Shown: positions 1-9,233, numbered from the stretch's first letter. The stretch is 64,000 nt of DNA from Kangiellaceae bacterium (GCA_019090895.1 JAHRVB010000051.1:28220-92219), one strand, 5' to 3'. Notes: a model not told the origin generated them from the sequence alone. Program-made: numbers and translations.

Positions 1-75
1 ACCAATTTCGATTATCCTATGCCCTTGAGTCGGTTCAAGTCCGGTTGTTTCTGTATCTAATATTATCTGGCGCAT
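1..75 (-). CDS. dnaQ: DNA polymerase III epsilon subunit, 5' end only (partial)
   Basis: This is the first 25 codons of the proofreading 3'-5' exonuclease subunit of DNA polymerase III; the rest lies outside the window. The reverse strand reads MRQIILDTETTGLEP from an ATG at 75. The DTETTG is the ExoI motif of the DEDD exonuclease family, carrying the first metal-binding Asp and Glu. It lies 28 bases downstream of the rnhA stop in the same direction, the co-directional rnhA-dnaQ pairing found in many gammaproteobacteria, whereas the two genes are divergent in E. coli. The ORF track omits it because of its length. Confidence 0.93.
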   Translation of the reverse strand, partial: MRQIILDTETTGLEPTQGHRIIEIG

Positions 76-103
76 TTTAATTTCTCAATTTGTCCTAACG
101 ATT

Positions 104-535
104 CTAAAGCTCGTCAATTCCTCTGTTAGCTAAATCATCAGCCTTCTCATTCTCAATGTGGCCGCTGTGCCCTTTCACCCAGTGCCAGGCAACCTTGTGC
201 CTTTGGTTTTGAAGGTCGAGTAATTTCCATAGATCGGCATTCTTTACGGGTTTTCTTTGAGAGTTTTTCCAGCCCTTCTTCTTCCAGCCTTCTAACCATT
301 CGGTGATGCCTTTCCGCACGTATTGCGAGTCGGTAGTTAAACTGACAACACTCGATTTTTTGACAGCTTTCAGTGCTTCGATAGCAGCCGTCAATTCCAT
401 ACGGTTATTGGTCGTATCCTTTTCACCACCATAAATTTCCTTTTCGTGCTCTCCAGCTCGAAGTAGCGCTCCCCACCCTCCGGGGCCAGGATTTCCTCGA
501 CATGCCCCGTCGGTAAATATCTCTATTTTGCTCAA
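104..535 (-). CDS. rnhA: Ribonuclease HI
   Basis: This is a 143-aa RNase HI, the usual length for the family. It cleaves the RNA strand of RNA-DNA hybrids in the cytoplasm, including R-loops and primers. All catalytic elements are visible: [11 protein letters not shown] near the N-terminus (first Asp), NNRMELTA (Glu), TTDSQYV (Asp), then HWVKGHSGH and the Asp of EKADDLA near the C-terminus. It sits between the yafS-like gene (80-base gap) and dnaQ (28-base gap), all on the minus strand, so rnhA and dnaQ are probably co-transcribed. Confidence 0.98.
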   Translation of the reverse strand: MSKIEIFTDGACRGNPGPGGWGALLRAGEHEKEIYGGEKDTTNNRMELTAAIEALKAVKKSSVVSLTTDSQYVRKGITEWLEGWKKKGWKNSQRKPVKNADLWKLLDLQNQRHKVAWHWVKGHSGHIENEKADDLANRGIDEL

Positions 536-615
536 GTATTTGGTCCTGTAAGAAAGGTCTAGTATGAAGGGTCTAGTCTATCAAAATTGGGCTTTAAGTA
601 CTCAATTTTGTGAAC

Positions 616-1386
616 TCATCGTTTCAATTGTTTAAGATAGTCATCGACTTGTCTATTTACCGAGGGATCAGCAAAGCGAGGACTCACTAGCTTTCGATTG
701 CTTCTCCAACTTGGCCGTATGGGAGTTAGTGTGGAGACTTTTTTCTTCGCTATCAGTATATAATGCCCTGATAAATGGTTTAATCCTATCTGGTATATTC
801 GTTTAAGTAGCTCTGAAATACGCCCGTTTTGATCCGTTTTCAAGTCTGCGCAAATTGGAATTTCATTAACTATTTCCAAACCTAGCAATCGAAACCAGTC
901 AGCGATTCTCAATTTTCCGATCGTCTTATTTGAGGTTGTTTTACGGATTATTCGAGAAATTAGTCTTCTTTTGAAACTTGTCCAACTTATGGGGTTTTCC
1001 ATAATTAGTACCACGTACCCCTCTGGAATTAAAACACGTTCCACCTCTCTAAGAATTTGATGAGGAAACTGGCTTTGGTGAAGTGTTTCTGGGAGTACAA
1101 CCAAATCGATTGTATCGGAGGCAATCGGCAATTCTTCAAACCGGCACCTTAAATGTGAAGCTTCCTTTTTCTCAGAGAGCACCACAGAGTTTCTAATTGT
1201 TGAGTTTTCATTTACCAGCTCTTTAGCTCTTAGAGAGAATAACAGCGCATGATATCCAAATATCCCACTTAGAATTAACTTCAATTTATCGGTCGCTATT
1301 TCAAACTGAACAATCGAAAAACCCTGCTCAAGCTCATTATGAAGTGCTTGCTTCCACTTAGCGATTTGTGAAGTTACTTTATACAT
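616..1386 (-). CDS. YafS-like class I methyltransferase-fold protein (degenerate SAM site)
   Basis: This 256-aa protein resembles the SAM-dependent methyltransferase-type proteins found next to rnhA/gloB/mltD (YafS in E. coli). The C-terminal half keeps a methyltransferase-like core: an acidic 'EELPIASDTIDLVVLPETLH' motif followed by a helix ending in 'REVERVLIPEGYVVLI', the usual post-motif I/II pattern. The N-terminal region that should hold the glycine-rich SAM loop reads 'LILSGIFGYHALLFS', without a GxGxG, so catalysis is uncertain. The start is the ATG at 1384-1386. It diverges from mltD, and gloB, which sits between the two in E. coli, is absent. The family call is mainly from position and motif order. 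Confidence 0.75.
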   Translation of the reverse strand: MYKVTSQIAKWKQALHNELEQGFSIVQFEIATDKLKLILSGIFGYHALLFSLRAKELVNENSTIRNSVVLSEKKEASHLRCRFEELPIASDTIDLVVLPETLHQSQFPHQILREVERVLIPEGYVVLIMENPISWTSFKRRLISRIIRKTTSNKTIGKLRIADWFRLLGLEIVNEIPICADLKTDQNGRISELLKRIYQIGLNHLSGHYILIAKKKVSTLTPIRPSWRSNRKLVSPRFADPSVNRQVDDYLKQLKR

Positions 1387-1539
1387 TAGGATGGCTCATG
1401 AGTGCAGTTACTAACAAATTAACAAGATTCAATCATATTCTAGAGTATAGCAACTACTAGGCTAAATTTTCGGTCTTAAGAATGCATCATACATTCCGTT
1501 AGACTATTAGCCTCTAAGATGTCAAAATTTAAGCCAGAT

Positions 1540-1568
1540 TTGACATATTGAGTCATAAAAAATACCAT
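1540..1568 (+). promoter_or_regulatory. Candidate sigma-70 promoter for mltD
   Basis: A perfect -35 hexamer TTGACA (1540-1545) is followed after 17 bases by TACCAT (1563-1568), a 4/6 match to the -10 consensus. It lies about 90 bases upstream of the mltD start in the 273-base gap between the divergent yafS-like and mltD genes. The spacing is ideal but the -10 is imperfect, so this is a candidate only. Confidence 0.4.
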
Positions 1569-1659
1569 TTGATCTTGGTAGGCTTACCTATCCAAGTTTT
1601 GAGTATGTCACGTACAAACCAAACACCACTGAAACCCGTATTACAGTTAGGTACAACTT

Positions 1660-3267
1660 TTGATTAGAATTGCCATTTATAGCTTAGTTTTTGCCCTCTT
1701 AACCAGTTGCTCGGCTACACTGTTTAAAACCGAATCACATCGTTCTGCAATAACTAATTCTGAAACTGTTAGTGTCGCCGAAACACCGGAAGCAAAGATA
1801 GATACTATCGCCTTAGGTCAATGCCAATTTTTAGACGGTCCTATAGATCCAGAGTCTTATAACAATGCTTGGGACCGAATTTCGACACAATTTAGTATGC
1901 TGGTTCCCGATAATCAAAGGGTAAGAGCGCAAAAATCTTGGTACGTTAATCACCCTAAGTACTTATCAAGAGTATCCAAACGGGCTCAACCCTATTTATA
2001 TTTCATTATTCAACAAATTGAGAAACGTAATCTTCCTCTAGAATTAGCGCTTTTACCTATAGTCGAGAGCGCATATGACCCGTTTGCCTATTCTCACGGC
2101 CGAGCGTCTGGAATGTGGCAGTTTATTCCTGGCACGGGAAAAGGATACGGCCTCACACAAAATTGGTGGTTTGATGGCCGTCGCGATGTTTACCTTTCTA
2201 CTCATGCTGCACTGGACTATTTGGCCTACCTCAACAAGCATTTTAAGGGCAATTGGTTACATGCATTGGCTGCGTATAATTCTGGCCTGGGTAATGTTGG
2301 TAGAGCAATAAGAAATAATAAAAAACAAGGCAAACCGACCGATTTCTGGTCGTTGAAACTGCCAAAAGAAACCAAGGCCTATGTACCTAAGTTACTTGCT
2401 TTGGCCGATATACTCTCGAAAGCAAAACCTGAAGAATCCGTTTGGACTGCGGTAGCTAATGAACCCTATTTTGTTCGAATTCCCACAGAATCTCAAATTG
2501 ATTTAAGTTTAGCTGCTGATTTAAGCGAACAATCGATGCAAGAATTTTACCAATTAAATCCTGCTTTTAATCATTGGGCGACTGCGCCAGAGGGTCCACA
2601 TTATCTGCTCTTTCCGATTGAAAAGAGCGAAACATTCTCAAACAACCTATCGACAATTCCCTTAAAGGAAAGAATTGCGCATAAACGATACAAAATAAAA
2701 CCTGGTGATAATCTAAGTAGTATTGCGGTTAAGTTTTCCACGACTGTTAAATTACTTCTTACTCACAATGGAATAGTCAATAATCAGATTACTGCAGGCA
2801 AAACACTTCTTATACCCGTACCTTCGGAAAAGCGAACTGCCTATTCAAAAAGCAACCAGCAGCGACTTGCAGCAAAACATAAGACAAAAAGAAAAGGAAA
2901 TAGAGTTTCTTTGAAAGTGAAATCAGGTGATTCGTTTTGGTCACTGGCCAAAAAGCACAAAGTGAGCGTTCGAAATTTGGCGTCTTGGAATAATATGGCC
3001 CCGAAAGATCCACTACGAATCGGCCAGAAACTAGTGCTCTGGAGTAAAGTATCTAGCGCGAAATATGCAGGTTTAATGAATCAACAGCAAAAAACGAAAA
3101 AAATTCACTATAAAGTGAGAAACGGCGATTCATTCGCTCGTATTGCAGATAAGTTTAACGTCAGTTTAAATAAGATAAAAAACTGGAATAAATCACTCAG
3201 TCGGAAAAAGTACTTACAACCTGGCCAATCTCTAACATTATTTGTCGATATTACTAACCAACTTTAG
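1660..3267 (+). CDS. mltD: Membrane-bound lytic murein transglycosylase D with three LysM domains
   Basis: This 535-aa outer-membrane lipoprotein cleaves peptidoglycan glycan strands to 1,6-anhydro products. The N-terminus has a lipobox-like LLTSC at about residues 14-17. The family-23 transglycosylase core at about 105-230 contains the catalytic Glu in 'PIVESAYDP', then 'SGMWQFIPGTGK' and 'AAYNSGLGN'. Three LysM peptidoglycan-binding repeats follow at about 345-390, 420-465 and 485-530, each starting with a 'V/I-K-x-GD' motif. The start is a TTG at 1660-1662, chosen because it gives the complete lipoprotein signal; GTTAGGT about 10 bases upstream may serve as a ribosome site. Position next to the yafS-like gene matches gammaproteobacterial synteny. 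Confidence 0.95.
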   Translation: MIRIAIYSLVFALLTSCSATLFKTESHRSAITNSETVSVAETPEAKIDTIALGQCQFLDGPIDPESYNNAWDRISTQFSMLVPDNQRVRAQKSWYVNHPKYLSRVSKRAQPYLYFIIQQIEKRNLPLELALLPIVESAYDPFAYSHGRASGMWQFIPGTGKGYGLTQNWWFDGRRDVYLSTHAALDYLAYLNKHFKGNWLHALAAYNSGLGNVGRAIRNNKKQGKPTDFWSLKLPKETKAYVPKLLALADILSKAKPEESVWTAVANEPYFVRIPTESQIDLSLAADLSEQSMQEFYQLNPAFNHWATAPEGPHYLLFPIEKSETFSNNLSTIPLKERIAHKRYKIKPGDNLSSIAVKFSTTVKLLLTHNGIVNNQITAGKTLLIPVPSEKRTAYSKSNQQRLAAKHKTKRKGNRVSLKVKSGDSFWSLAKKHKVSVRNLASWNNMAPKDPLRIGQKLVLWSKVSSAKYAGLMNQQQKTKKIHYKVRNGDSFARIADKFNVSLNKIKNWNKSLSRKKYLQPGQSLTLFVDITNQL

Positions 3268-3341
3268 AGTAAGAATTATCATGCGTCTGACTATTCCTAT
3301 CTACTAGAAACTAGCCTAGTAACTTTGTGAACTTTTTAACT

Positions 3342-4316
3342 CTATGCAGATTTACTTTGAGGTAGATGCTCTTTGAACACCATATAAATGTCAGCTCTTG
3401 AATAGACAGAGGTATCATTGGGCAAATCATCTTCAACGAAACCGTATTTATCAAATAGATTCAGCGCGGGTGTGAGTTGTCGATTTGACTCTAGAAATAA
3501 TCCTTTGAAATCAGTAGCTTGGTATTGTTGAATCGCAGCTTTAAGTAATTTATCTCCAATTCCAAGCCCTTGATAATCCTCGGTAACTGTCATCTTTGAA
3601 AGTTCTAGAAGCCCATTATTACAGGCCGAAAGTGCAACTGTTCCGATAATTTTCTCATTGATTCTCGCCATAAGAATGAAACCACCAGGTTCTATTATTC
3701 TGGCTGTCGGCTCAGATAAAATCTCATGGTCGATATCTTCAACATAAAAGTATTTCTCTAACCAGCTGCGATTAAGTTGATAAAAATACTCAGCATGTTC
3801 AGGTTCGAAATGAATAATTTCTACAGAGTTGATCAAACGTTCTCTTCTAAGATCAGCCATTCTATCAGTTAAACTAATTTGACTTAATTGTCGTTCGAGA
3901 AGCTCCATATTGCTCATTAGAGTTCCACCAGAAGTTGCCATTAAACGACCAAGAATAACCTGCATATCTTTCCATATAGGCGATAGTTGATCGAATAATT
4001 CAAAGCCTGCAGGGGTGATTGAAAGTAATCTGCGTCTTTCATCCGCATCATCAATGTGATGGTATATCCAACCTTTCTGTTGAAGCTTCTTACTCATTTG
4101 ACTAATGGCAGGATGAGTATGACCGAGCACATCTGCTAACTCAGTTACAGACATCGATTCATTTTCATTGATTAGTTGAAGTAGAGGAAAGTTCCTCGCT
4201 TGAAAAACAATTTTTTCAATTTTATAAACTTCGTCAAGTTGTCGGTAAAATAAATCGCTCAGTCGCTTAAGGCGAGAACCGAGTCCAAGAATACCCAAAT
4301 CATTCAAGTTTTTCAT
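3342..4316 (-). CDS. MarR-type regulator fused to a GNAT acetyltransferase
   Basis: This is a 324-aa two-domain protein. Residues about 10-150 form a MarR winged helix: 'SVTELADVLGHTHPAISQMSKKL' is the DNA-recognition helix and 'DADERRRLLSITPAG' the wing. Residues about 165-320 form a GNAT N-acetyltransferase, with 'MTVTEDYQGLGIGDKLL' as the acetyl-CoA binding Q/RxxGxG/A loop. Such fusions are known as bifunctional HTH/GNAT regulators, but the acetyl acceptor is usually unknown. The ATG at 4316 is preceded by AGGGAATAAA, a good ribosome site. It is converged on by mltD. Three inverted repeats in its upstream gap are candidate operators, probably for autoregulation, as is common for MarR proteins. 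Confidence 0.88.
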   Translation of the reverse strand: MKNLNDLGILGLGSRLKRLSDLFYRQLDEVYKIEKIVFQARNFPLLQLINENESMSVTELADVLGHTHPAISQMSKKLQQKGWIYHHIDDADERRRLLSITPAGFELFDQLSPIWKDMQVILGRLMATSGGTLMSNMELLERQLSQISLTDRMADLRRERLINSVEIIHFEPEHAEYFYQLNRSWLEKYFYVEDIDHEILSEPTARIIEPGGFILMARINEKIIGTVALSACNNGLLELSKMTVTEDYQGLGIGDKLLKAAIQQYQATDFKGLFLESNRQLTPALNLFDKYGFVEDDLPNDTSVYSRADIYMVFKEHLPQSKSA

Positions 4317-4444
4317 TTTATTCCCTATATATTAATGTGTTACAAAGCATCGATATAAAACCAAGGAAATAGCATGATTATTTATATGTCGTTGTAACTG
4401 CCATCCATTTCTAATTATAGTCAGAATTTATTCAATTGCCGAAG

Positions 4445-4494
4445 ATTAATTCATTAATACGTAATTTGTTACGTAACTATATCGTACCAACGAT
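4445..4494. promoter_or_regulatory. Cluster of three inverted repeats upstream of the MarR-GNAT gene
   Basis: Three perfect short palindromes stand back to back: ATTAAT-TC-ATTAAT (4445-4458), ACGTAA-tttg-TTACGT (4459-4474) and ATCGT-acca-ACGAT (4481-4494). They lie 130-180 bases upstream of the MarR-GNAT start and downstream of the HDOD gene stop. MarR dimers bind pseudo-palindromes of this size, so the central one is the best operator candidate. Chance is possible in AT-rich DNA. Confidence 0.4.
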
Positions 4495-4546
4495 AAATAG
4501 ATGCTTCAAGTACTACAAACAGTAACTACAACCGCTTGTATAATTT

Positions 4547-5947
4547 CTAATTCAGCTGATTAAGAGTGAGTTTCGTTAAATAGACAAAAAATTCAAAGGC
4601 TTGTATTTGTGTCTTAGAAATAGATGAATCAGCGTCACCATTATCAGCATAAATACATCCAATAACCTTACCTTCTACAATAAGAGGTCCCCAAATCGAA
4701 TTAGTGTAGACTAGCCGTTTTTTGATTTCATCTCGCGTACGACTTTTCTCCCTCAACTGGTCAAGTTTTAAAATATTCTGATTGATTAGAACTTTTTGAT
4801 TAAGTTCTGAAATATGTTCAACACAGTTAAACTTAAAGTTATTTTTGTAATGCTCTTCGTTTTCTCCGATAAGGTGTTTGACGGTCAATAAAGTTCGCTG
4901 CGGGTTTAAAAGTCCTACCAGACCAGTTCTAAACCCTGCTCCTTTCGTTAGACCTGCAAGCAAAATTTGTAGTGCCTCATTGATATCAAACTGAATTTGC
5001 ACCAATTTAGTGAGTTGTTCGATCGAATCAAACATAAGTTCCTTGGACACAACCTTATTCGAAACTATTTCTTTCTTAGCATTTTTGGAGTTAGTATTTA
5101 CACCTTTTAAATCTATTCCAAATGCCTGTAGGCTATCTTTAGCCGTTTTGGCTGCATCTTTTAATTTCTCAATTATTTCCTCCTGTGGTCTATTACAGTA
5201 ACGAGAAATTGTCTTGATATGCGTATTAACGGCTGAATTAAAACCCTGTTGCTCACAGGAAGCAGCGAAGCTATTTGCCAAGAGAATCGAACGACAAGTG
5301 CTCGATTCAGTGTATCGACCGCCTATTGTTGCAGCAATCATTGGTGCAATTCCCCAGGAGTTACACAAAGACACTGTAAGTTCATTAAAATAACAACCAA
5401 TCAAATCTCGCTCCTTCCCTCCTATAAATGGGTATCCTGCAATCAGCTTTGTAACAAGCCTATCGGAACTACCGAGTGCCGAATATACTGAAATTTCTCC
5501 TATGTTTATCAATAGAGCTGAAATAAAGATTTCTTCTATATCAGTATCCCCTCTCGCATTTGCTATTGCTTTGGCTTGCACTGCGGCATGAAAAGAACGA
5601 GCTAAAGCAGCTTGAAGAGTAATCGAAGCACCGTCCTTTAGAAATTCATCAAGCAATAAACAACTCGCACAAATTTCATGAATTGCTTTGTGCCCTATCA
5701 GCATAACACCGCGACTGACGGTCCGAATAGCGCTTCCAGAAGTATTAAATTGAACACTATTGGCTAGTTTTAATAGAGCGGCTGTTAGACTTGGATCTTT
5801 GAGAATAATTCTTGAAAGTTCGGCTGAATGGGCGTCGGAAAAAACATCTAAATTAGATAATTTTTGAAGGCTTTCACTAAAGCTGGGCAAAGATGTTTGA
5901 TGCAACTTTCTTAGCCATTCTTCTTTAGTTGTAGGAGGTGTACCCAT
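4547..5947 (-). CDS. HDOD-domain protein with C-terminal GAF domain
   Basis: This 466-aa cytoplasmic protein is of the signalling type. Residues about 12-210 match an HDOD domain, a degenerate HD-like fold found in bacterial signalling proteins, with 'LSRIILKDPSLTAALLKLANSVQF' and 'AIRTVSRGVMLIGHKAIHEI' as characteristic stretches. Residues about 310-460 look like a GAF sensor, ending '...WGPLIVEGKVIGCIYADN', a pattern shared with GAF-containing HDOD proteins. There is no EAL, GGDEF or HD-GYP motif. The ATG at 5947 has only a weak upstream ribosome site. It is not obviously in an operon. The ligand and partner cannot be told from sequence. Confidence 0.85.
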   Translation of the reverse strand: MGTPPTTKEEWLRKLHQTSLPSFSESLQKLSNLDVFSDAHSAELSRIILKDPSLTAALLKLANSVQFNTSGSAIRTVSRGVMLIGHKAIHEICASCLLLDEFLKDGASITLQAALARSFHAAVQAKAIANARGDTDIEEIFISALLINIGEISVYSALGSSDRLVTKLIAGYPFIGGKERDLIGCYFNELTVSLCNSWGIAPMIAATIGGRYTESSTCRSILLANSFAASCEQQGFNSAVNTHIKTISRYCNRPQEEIIEKLKDAAKTAKDSLQAFGIDLKGVNTNSKNAKKEIVSNKVVSKELMFDSIEQLTKLVQIQFDINEALQILLAGLTKGAGFRTGLVGLLNPQRTLLTVKHLIGENEEHYKNNFKFNCVEHISELNQKVLINQNILKLDQLREKSRTRDEIKKRLVYTNSIWGPLIVEGKVIGCIYADNGDADSSISKTQIQAFEFFVYLTKLTLNQLN

Positions 5948-6058
5948 CGAAAATTGATTCTTATTAGGGTTAAATTAAGAGGTATTTCAGATCAATTATA
6001 GACTAATACGAACGATTAAATGTTTTATATATACAACTAAGAAAACACCAAAACAAGA

Positions 6059-6070
6059 GCCTAGATAGGC
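6059..6070 (-). terminator. Weak hairpin downstream of natB-like gene
   Basis: GCCTA-GA-TAGGC forms a 5-bp stem about 30 bases past the natB stop. Reading the minus strand it is followed by a T-rich TCTTGTTTT. The short stem makes this a weak candidate for an intrinsic terminator of the natAB pair. Confidence 0.3.
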
Positions 6071-6101
6071 ACTAAACTCTAATTTTAGTTAGTTTTTATC
6101 T

Positions 6102-7334
6102 TTAATTTCGAAAAAGAACTTGTTCTCGTTGAAACCACCAATTGCAAAATCCCAACAAAATACCTGCTACCACCGTTGTTGAACCCAAAATCACTCCGAG
6201 CATACTGTAATCGATGGTCCCTTTAAAAATTTCCTTAATGGCCAGGGCCACATTTGTTAAAGGAACTGAAGCCCAAACCCAGTCTAGTTTTACCCCTGGA
6301 AGCAATGCCAAAATAACAGGAAAAATAGAAAGCATCATAATAGGAGACATATAATTTTGAGCTTCTTTAAATGTTCTAGCGTAAATCGACACACTCAATA
6401 ACAAAGAGCCAAACACCGCGCAAACAGGTACTAACATCAGAAACATTAAGAAGACATCTAAAACACTGATGCTGGACAAAATTTCGAGGAGTTTAGTCAT
6501 TCCTTCCCCACCTTCAGCCCCTGCACTTGAGAAAATAGCAGGTCCAAAAACCATCGATATTAGTGCAAAACTAACAAGCGAAAACAAAATGGATAAGAAT
6601 GATGTTGTAAAAATCACTAGGAATTTGGCCAATACAATATGCATTCTGGGAACAGGTGTTAGTAGTAATGTTTCGAGCGTACCACGTTCCTTTTCTCCAA
6701 CCCCCAAATCACTCGCTGGATACATAGCACCACTTAAAGCTAAAAGTATTAAAATGTACGGAAGAAAACCGCCTATTTTTTCCCCCAAAGACTCTCGTTC
6801 ATTCGCCGTTGTCGCTTCAATCAGCTTAATTGGTTCAATCAAACCGTCTCTTTGACTGGCAGAGACACCGAGTAAAACAAGACGCGCATCAGCCTGACTG
6901 CTTCTTAAAGAATCAATTGTGGTATTAATTCGACTAATCACTTTAGCACTGGTCGTCGATGAATCATTATAGAGAACATTTATGATCGCACTTTGTCCCT
7001 GATTCATTCGAGCTTGAGTATCATCAGGGATCGTGACTAAGAACCGTAGTTCATCATTATTTATAGCTTCACTATAGTCTGTTCCTAACTCAAACGATTT
7101 TAAACTAAATTTAGAATTGTTCAGCAAGGCCTGAGAAAATTCAGGATAATTTTCGGCACCTATGAGGTTATATTCTAACACTTCATTTTTTGCCTTATTG
7201 TCAATCATGGCAACCAAAGCACCAAACCCAATCATGATTATTGGCATCAATAAAGTCGGCAACAAAATGGTGAACATCAAGGTTTTTTTATCTCGAGTTA
7301 GTTCGAGTAATTCCTTTAAATAAATTTTAAACAT
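6102..7334 (-). CDS. natB: ABC transporter permease, NatB/ABC-2 family
   Basis: This is a roughly 410-aa inner-membrane permease of the ABC-2/NatB Na+-efflux type. The N-terminal 'KELLELTRDKKTLMFTILLP' is the family's hallmark cytoplasmic entry into the first membrane helix. A large extracytoplasmic region (about 45-190) follows, and then five or so hydrophobic segments with 'GVGEKERGTLETLLLTPVPR', the conserved ABC-2 coupling loop. I start it at the fifth codon of the ORF (ATG at 7334) because GAGG lies 6 bases upstream; the track start at 7346 has no ribosome site. It overlaps the end of the ATPase gene by 8 bases, so the two are translationally coupled. Sodium as substrate is inferred from the family only. 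Confidence 0.88.
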   Translation of the reverse strand: MFKIYLKELLELTRDKKTLMFTILLPTLLMPIIMIGFGALVAMIDNKAKNEVLEYNLIGAENYPEFSQALLNNSKFSLKSFELGTDYSEAINNDELRFLVTIPDDTQARMNQGQSAIINVLYNDSSTTSAKVISRINTTIDSLRSSQADARLVLLGVSASQRDGLIEPIKLIEATTANERESLGEKIGGFLPYILILLALSGAMYPASDLGVGEKERGTLETLLLTPVPRMHIVLAKFLVIFTTSFLSILFSLVSFALISMVFGPAIFSSAGAEGGEGMTKLLEILSSISVLDVFLMFLMLVPVCAVFGSLLLSVSIYARTFKEAQNYMSPIMMLSIFPVILALLPGVKLDWVWASVPLTNVALAIKEIFKGTIDYSMLGVILGSTTVVAGILLGFCNWWFQREQVLFRN

Positions 7335-8130
7335 TTTGAGCCTCATTATTAACTAACTTTACAAAAATTTCATATAAATCATGACTTTGGTCGACAGCCC
7401 TAAATTCACTTAAACTACCGTTAAATTTGGTCATGCCATTATTAATTAGCACAACTTTATCGCACAGCTTTTCAACTTCGTGCAAATGGTGAGTAGAAAA
7501 TATTACTGGAACATTGCTTCCTTTATAGGATTGAATAAAATCCAGTATTGTCTTGGCGGAGATCACATCTAGACCTGTTGTAGGCTCATCCAACACAATA
7601 ACTTCGGGTTGATGAATCACGGTACGCGCGATATTGGCTCGCTGCTTCATCCCAGTTGACAGTGAGTCAGCTTTTTTATCCGCAAAACTTTGAATATCCA
7701 GTAAATCAAAAATCTTTTCAACTTCGGCTGCGAGATGCAGTTCCTTCATACCGTGTAAACGACCAAAATATTCAACATTTTCTCTCACCGTCAAGCGATG
7801 GTACAAACTAGTTGTTCCAGACAAAAACCCTATTCTTCGTCTCATTGCCAGAGGATTGGCTACTACATCTTCTCCATTAATCGCAATTTTACCTGCAGTA
7901 GGGCTTATGGCTGTCGACAGCATTCGCAGGCTGGTGGTCTTACCAGCTCCATTCGGCCCAAGAAGTCCCAGGACCTGACCTTTATCACAACTAAAACTGA
8001 CATCTTGTACAGCATTAAACCAGTGTCCCTCATAGCGTGGATCTGATAACTCATTGTTTCTTTTAAGGTTTTCTTTGATCGTTTTATTATCAAGACGAAA
8101 TCGTTTTTGTAAATTATTTACTTCGAGCAT
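7327..8130 (-). CDS. natA: ABC transporter ATP-binding protein, NatA family
   Basis: This is a cytoplasmic ATPase of about 267 aa that drives the adjacent permease. Walker A is LGPNGAGKTT, the signature is LSTGMKQRANIAR, Walker B is VIVLDEPTTGLD, and a switch His follows in FSTHHLHE. These fit the NatA/CcmA group of two-component exporters. An insertion before Walker A ('NELSDPRYEGHWFNAVQDVSF') is shared with NatA-like proteins that have an extended first strand. I place the start at the ATG at 8130 (MLEVNNLQ), with AGGAA five bases upstream, over the ORF start at 8136. It overlaps natB, forming a two-gene operon. Confidence 0.9.
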   Translation of the reverse strand: MLEVNNLQKRFRLDNKTIKENLKRNNELSDPRYEGHWFNAVQDVSFSCDKGQVLGLLGPNGAGKTTSLRMLSTAISPTAGKIAINGEDVVANPLAMRRRIGFLSGTTSLYHRLTVRENVEYFGRLHGMKELHLAAEVEKIFDLLDIQSFADKKADSLSTGMKQRANIARTVIHQPEVIVLDEPTTGLDVISAKTILDFIQSYKGSNVPVIFSTHHLHEVEKLCDKVVLINNGMTKFNGSLSEFRAVDQSHDLYEIFVKLVNNEAQNV

Positions 8131-8136
8131 ACACAT

Positions 8137-8587
8137 TTCCTATTATAGCTATAGACGAGCCTTGTCGAACAGATCACTTTAACGAGTATAAACCCAGTCT
8201 GCTGCGGCAACAATCTAGCAGAATGTCAGTCTAATTAGTACACAGATTCATCATTTTATTACAAAACAATGATTGTTTATTCTAAATTCATATATATTAG
8301 AAATAGAAGTTTGCATTGTGCCCCTCGCTTTTGGAATCGTCGTTTTCAAATAGTGACCAAGATTTAAGCTAAGAATAATGCAATAGAGAAGTACTCTACT
8401 GTTCAATGGTCAGTAATTGAAGACACTTACCGAGATAGATTGAGCTCGAAAAGATAGGGCCATAAGAATTGATTATCCAGCGAATCAATTCTTCAATGTT
8501 TATAGCTAACTCTAAACACCACCTAATCAGCCGTTGTAAAGAGTGATAGTGTTTATGGCTACTTAACTAACCGAAATTCAATGGGAT
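8137..8587. other. Intergenic region upstream of natA with two inverted repeats
   Basis: No convincing gene was seen in these 451 bases. Two structures stand out. AAACAAT-G-ATTGTTT (8264-8278) is a perfect 7-1-7 palindrome about 130 bases upstream of natA and could be an operator. AAGAATTGATT/AATCAATTCTT (8464-8474 and 8483-8493) is a perfect 11-bp stem with an 8-base loop, placed about 95 bases past the stop of the small secreted protein gene. It may act as a 3' end structure, but it has no T-tract. Confidence 0.4.
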
Positions 8588-9151
8588 TTATTTAACTCTA
8601 CAAACTGAAATTTTAGTCATACCCAGTTTAGCAATAATCATATTCAGTGGCATAACATTTGTTAAAGCAATATAAGCTTCAGCACGCGTTTTAGCCAATG
8701 ACACTGATAATGCTGATGCCACTTGCAAAGATTGTTTCACCCGCTTTAAGCTCACTCTAATTTTATCCAATGCCTTGTGGCAAGCCGCGCTTTGAACTGT
8801 ATTATTAGTCGTGTCAATGATATCTTCAGCAAGAGTAAGTGCATTGTCAACTGATTGATCGAATTCGGCTTTTAATATCGCCGGATAATTTATATTTTCA
8901 CCAGCAGCGACTAAAATTTTTGACGTCTCCAAGCTATTTTTCTGAGCAATATCTCGAGAAAATCCAGCTAATACTTGCCCCGAGTTTAAGCTCTGAATTT
9001 TTTTACTTACTTTAGTGACCCTCGCCATCACATTGGTTAGTGAATCGAGTTGCTCAACATTGACTTCGGCTTTCGCGTCACAACTCAAGCCAAGATTGCA
9101 GCAGCTTATTACTGATAAAAGTAAAACAATATTCGAACGACTGTTTCTCAT
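8588..9151 (-). CDS. Small secreted protein of unknown function
   Basis: I do not recognise this 187-aa protein. It has an N-terminal hydrophobic segment (NIVLLLSVISCCNLGLS) consistent with a signal peptide. The context LSVISC or NLGLSC could also be read as a lipobox. The mature part is predicted mainly helical, alanine- and serine-rich, with only two further cysteines (about 123 and 184). The start ATG at 9151 has a strong AGGAG seven bases upstream. It follows the terminator-like hairpin of the Tad/VWA gene series in the same direction, so it probably has its own promoter. A periplasmic or surface location is inferred. Confidence 0.6.
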   Translation of the reverse strand: MRNSRSNIVLLLSVISCCNLGLSCDAKAEVNVEQLDSLTNVMARVTKVSKKIQSLNSGQVLAGFSRDIAQKNSLETSKILVAAGENINYPAILKAEFDQSVDNALTLAEDIIDTTNNTVQSAACHKALDKIRVSLKRVKQSLQVASALSVSLAKTRAEAYIALTNVMPLNMIIAKLGMTKISVCRVK

Positions 9152-9233
9152 TTATTGACTCCTAAAAGCTAGCTAAGAATTGGAACAAACGGCTATCACT
9201 AAACCGTTTTTCCGGAAGTATTTTCTTAAAATT

